From Thermoplasmatales archaeon ex4484_6 (GTDB lineage Archaea; Thermoplasmatota; Penumbrarchaeia; Penumbrarchaeales; Penumbrarchaeaceae): DNA of 5,669 bases. Positions 5,118 to 5,669 of the stretch are shown piece after piece (position 1 is the stretch's first letter; each line of letters begins with the position of its first letter). The DNA lies in the NCBI GenBank assembly GCA_002254385.1, contig NJDO01000133.1, positions 1-5,669 on the forward strand, read 5' to 3'. The translations under genes were made by a program, and so were the position numbers. Under the pieces are notes generated by a model, which ran no database searches, was not told the DNA's origin, and worked only from the letters and a program-made list of their open reading frames with translations.

Positions 5118-5669
5118 ATGGACCGCCCCTACGTTCATGTCAACTGTGCTTCCACCCTTGACGGGAAGATATCCGCACCGGACGGTTCGCGGCTCAGAAT
5201 ATCATCCCGGGGAGATATGGTCAGGGTCCATACGTTGAGGCAGGAACTCGGTGCCGTTCTTGTGGGAGCCAAAACGGTGATCTCCGATGATCCCAAGCTT
5301 TCGGTCAACCCCGCCTACGTTGCCGAATCCTCTTCCATTACAAAGATAGTGATAGATGGCAGGGGGAGGATCCCGCTGTCATCCCGGTTCCTGAGGACCG
5401 AGGGTAGATCCTATATATTCACATCGAACGAGGCTGATGCCGATTGGCTTGAGGGGATGCTGTCCGGGATGGAGGAGGAAGAACTGGATGCGGAGATCAT
5501 CATGATGGATGGAGAGGATGGATTTCTGGACATGGGCAGGGTCCTTTCCGAATTGCATGGTCTGGGTGTTGAAAGTATACTTGTCGAAGGGGGTTCCGGA
5601 ATAATCAGGCAGTTCATCACCCGGGGCCTCTACGACAGGTTCACCGTATTCATCGGCCCCCTCTTCGTC
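5118..5669 (+). CDS. arfC: 2,5-diamino-6-ribosylamino-4(3H)-pyrimidinone 5'-phosphate reductase (partial, 3' end beyond window)
   Basis: The 184 residues seen match the RibD C-terminal/dihydrofolate-reductase-like fold and closely resemble what I recall of Methanocaldococcus MJ0671. The enzyme reduces the ribosyl side chain to ribityl with NAD(P)H, an early step of archaeal riboflavin and coenzyme F420 synthesis in the cytoplasm. Visible motifs are TLDGK (13-17), RVHTLR (36-41), VGAKTV followed by DDPKLSV (49-63), a VIDGRGRIP segment (78-86), and ILVEGGSG (154-161), the glycine-rich nucleotide-binding loop. No deaminase domain precedes it, as expected for the archaeal stand-alone form. About 35-45 C-terminal residues are cut off, judging by the family's usual length of about 220. 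The start at 5118 matches the family N-terminus (RPYV... strand). In-frame ATGs at 5043 and 5073 are possible, but the added residues are Arg-rich and use codons rare elsewhere in the window. The frame is closed upstream by TGA at 5007-5009. Confidence 0.9.
   Translation, partial: MDRPYVHVNCASTLDGKISAPDGSRLRISSRGDMVRVHTLRQELGAVLVGAKTVISDDPKLSVNPAYVAESSSITKIVIDGRGRIPLSSRFLRTEGRSYIFTSNEADADWLEGMLSGMEEEELDAEIIMMDGEDGFLDMGRVLSELHGLGVESILVEGGSGIIRQFITRGLYDRFTVFIGPLFV

Noticed and set aside
5411..5620. 69-codon minus-strand open frame
   Set aside because: It is antisense to the reductase, whose conserved motifs are on the plus strand. Its Ser-rich translation is typical of a shadow.

Overview
The window looks like an archaeal chromosome segment of about 50% GC, most plausibly from the Thermoplasmatota (Thermoplasmata or relatives). 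What the sequence shows is: short AT-rich promoter boxes about 35-55 bp ahead of starts; strong Shine-Dalgarno sites matching the archaeal 16S tail (including AGGTGATC); heavy use of AGG and ATA codons; a PAC2-family proteasome assembly chaperone; and an archaeal-type riboflavin/F420 pathway reductase. The lineage is an inference from gene content and style; there is no rRNA here to settle it. Five protein-coding genes are supported, and two of them run off the window edges. I see no RNA genes, mobile elements or CRISPR arrays.

Left part (1-2823, minus strand): one very long partial gene for a secreted or membrane-anchored surface protein. It has a signal peptide followed by eight tandem beta-sandwich repeats of about 105-145 residues, and the eighth is cut by the window edge. 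A roughly 190-bp AT-rich divergent promoter region (2824-3016) separates it from a plus-strand gene (3017-3769) for an unrecognised 250-residue protein. That protein is probably mostly helical and ends in a basic tail carrying an AT-hook-like PRGRP core.

Middle (3770-4914): the unknown gene converges on a minus-strand PAC2-family gene (3800-4651). The 30-bp gap between them holds two overlapping perfect palindromes. The PAC2 protein has an acidic insert in its middle and ends in Met-Tyr-Gly, which fits the HbYX proteasome-docking motif. Upstream of it on the same strand lies a 66-residue charged microprotein gene (4714-4914), and each gene has its own apparent promoter and ribosome binding site.

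Right edge (5118-5669, plus strand): the first 184 residues of 2,5-diamino-6-ribosylamino-4(3H)-pyrimidinone 5'-phosphate reductase (ArfC/RibD-C type), expressed divergently from the microprotein gene. The five genes do not form one pathway: cell surface, proteasome assembly, flavin/deazaflavin synthesis and two unknowns. Nothing convincingly marks the window as a defence or mobile island. The points most worth checking are the HbYX tail and acidic insert of the PAC2 protein, the unknown protein with the AT-hook tail, and the palindromes between convergent genes.
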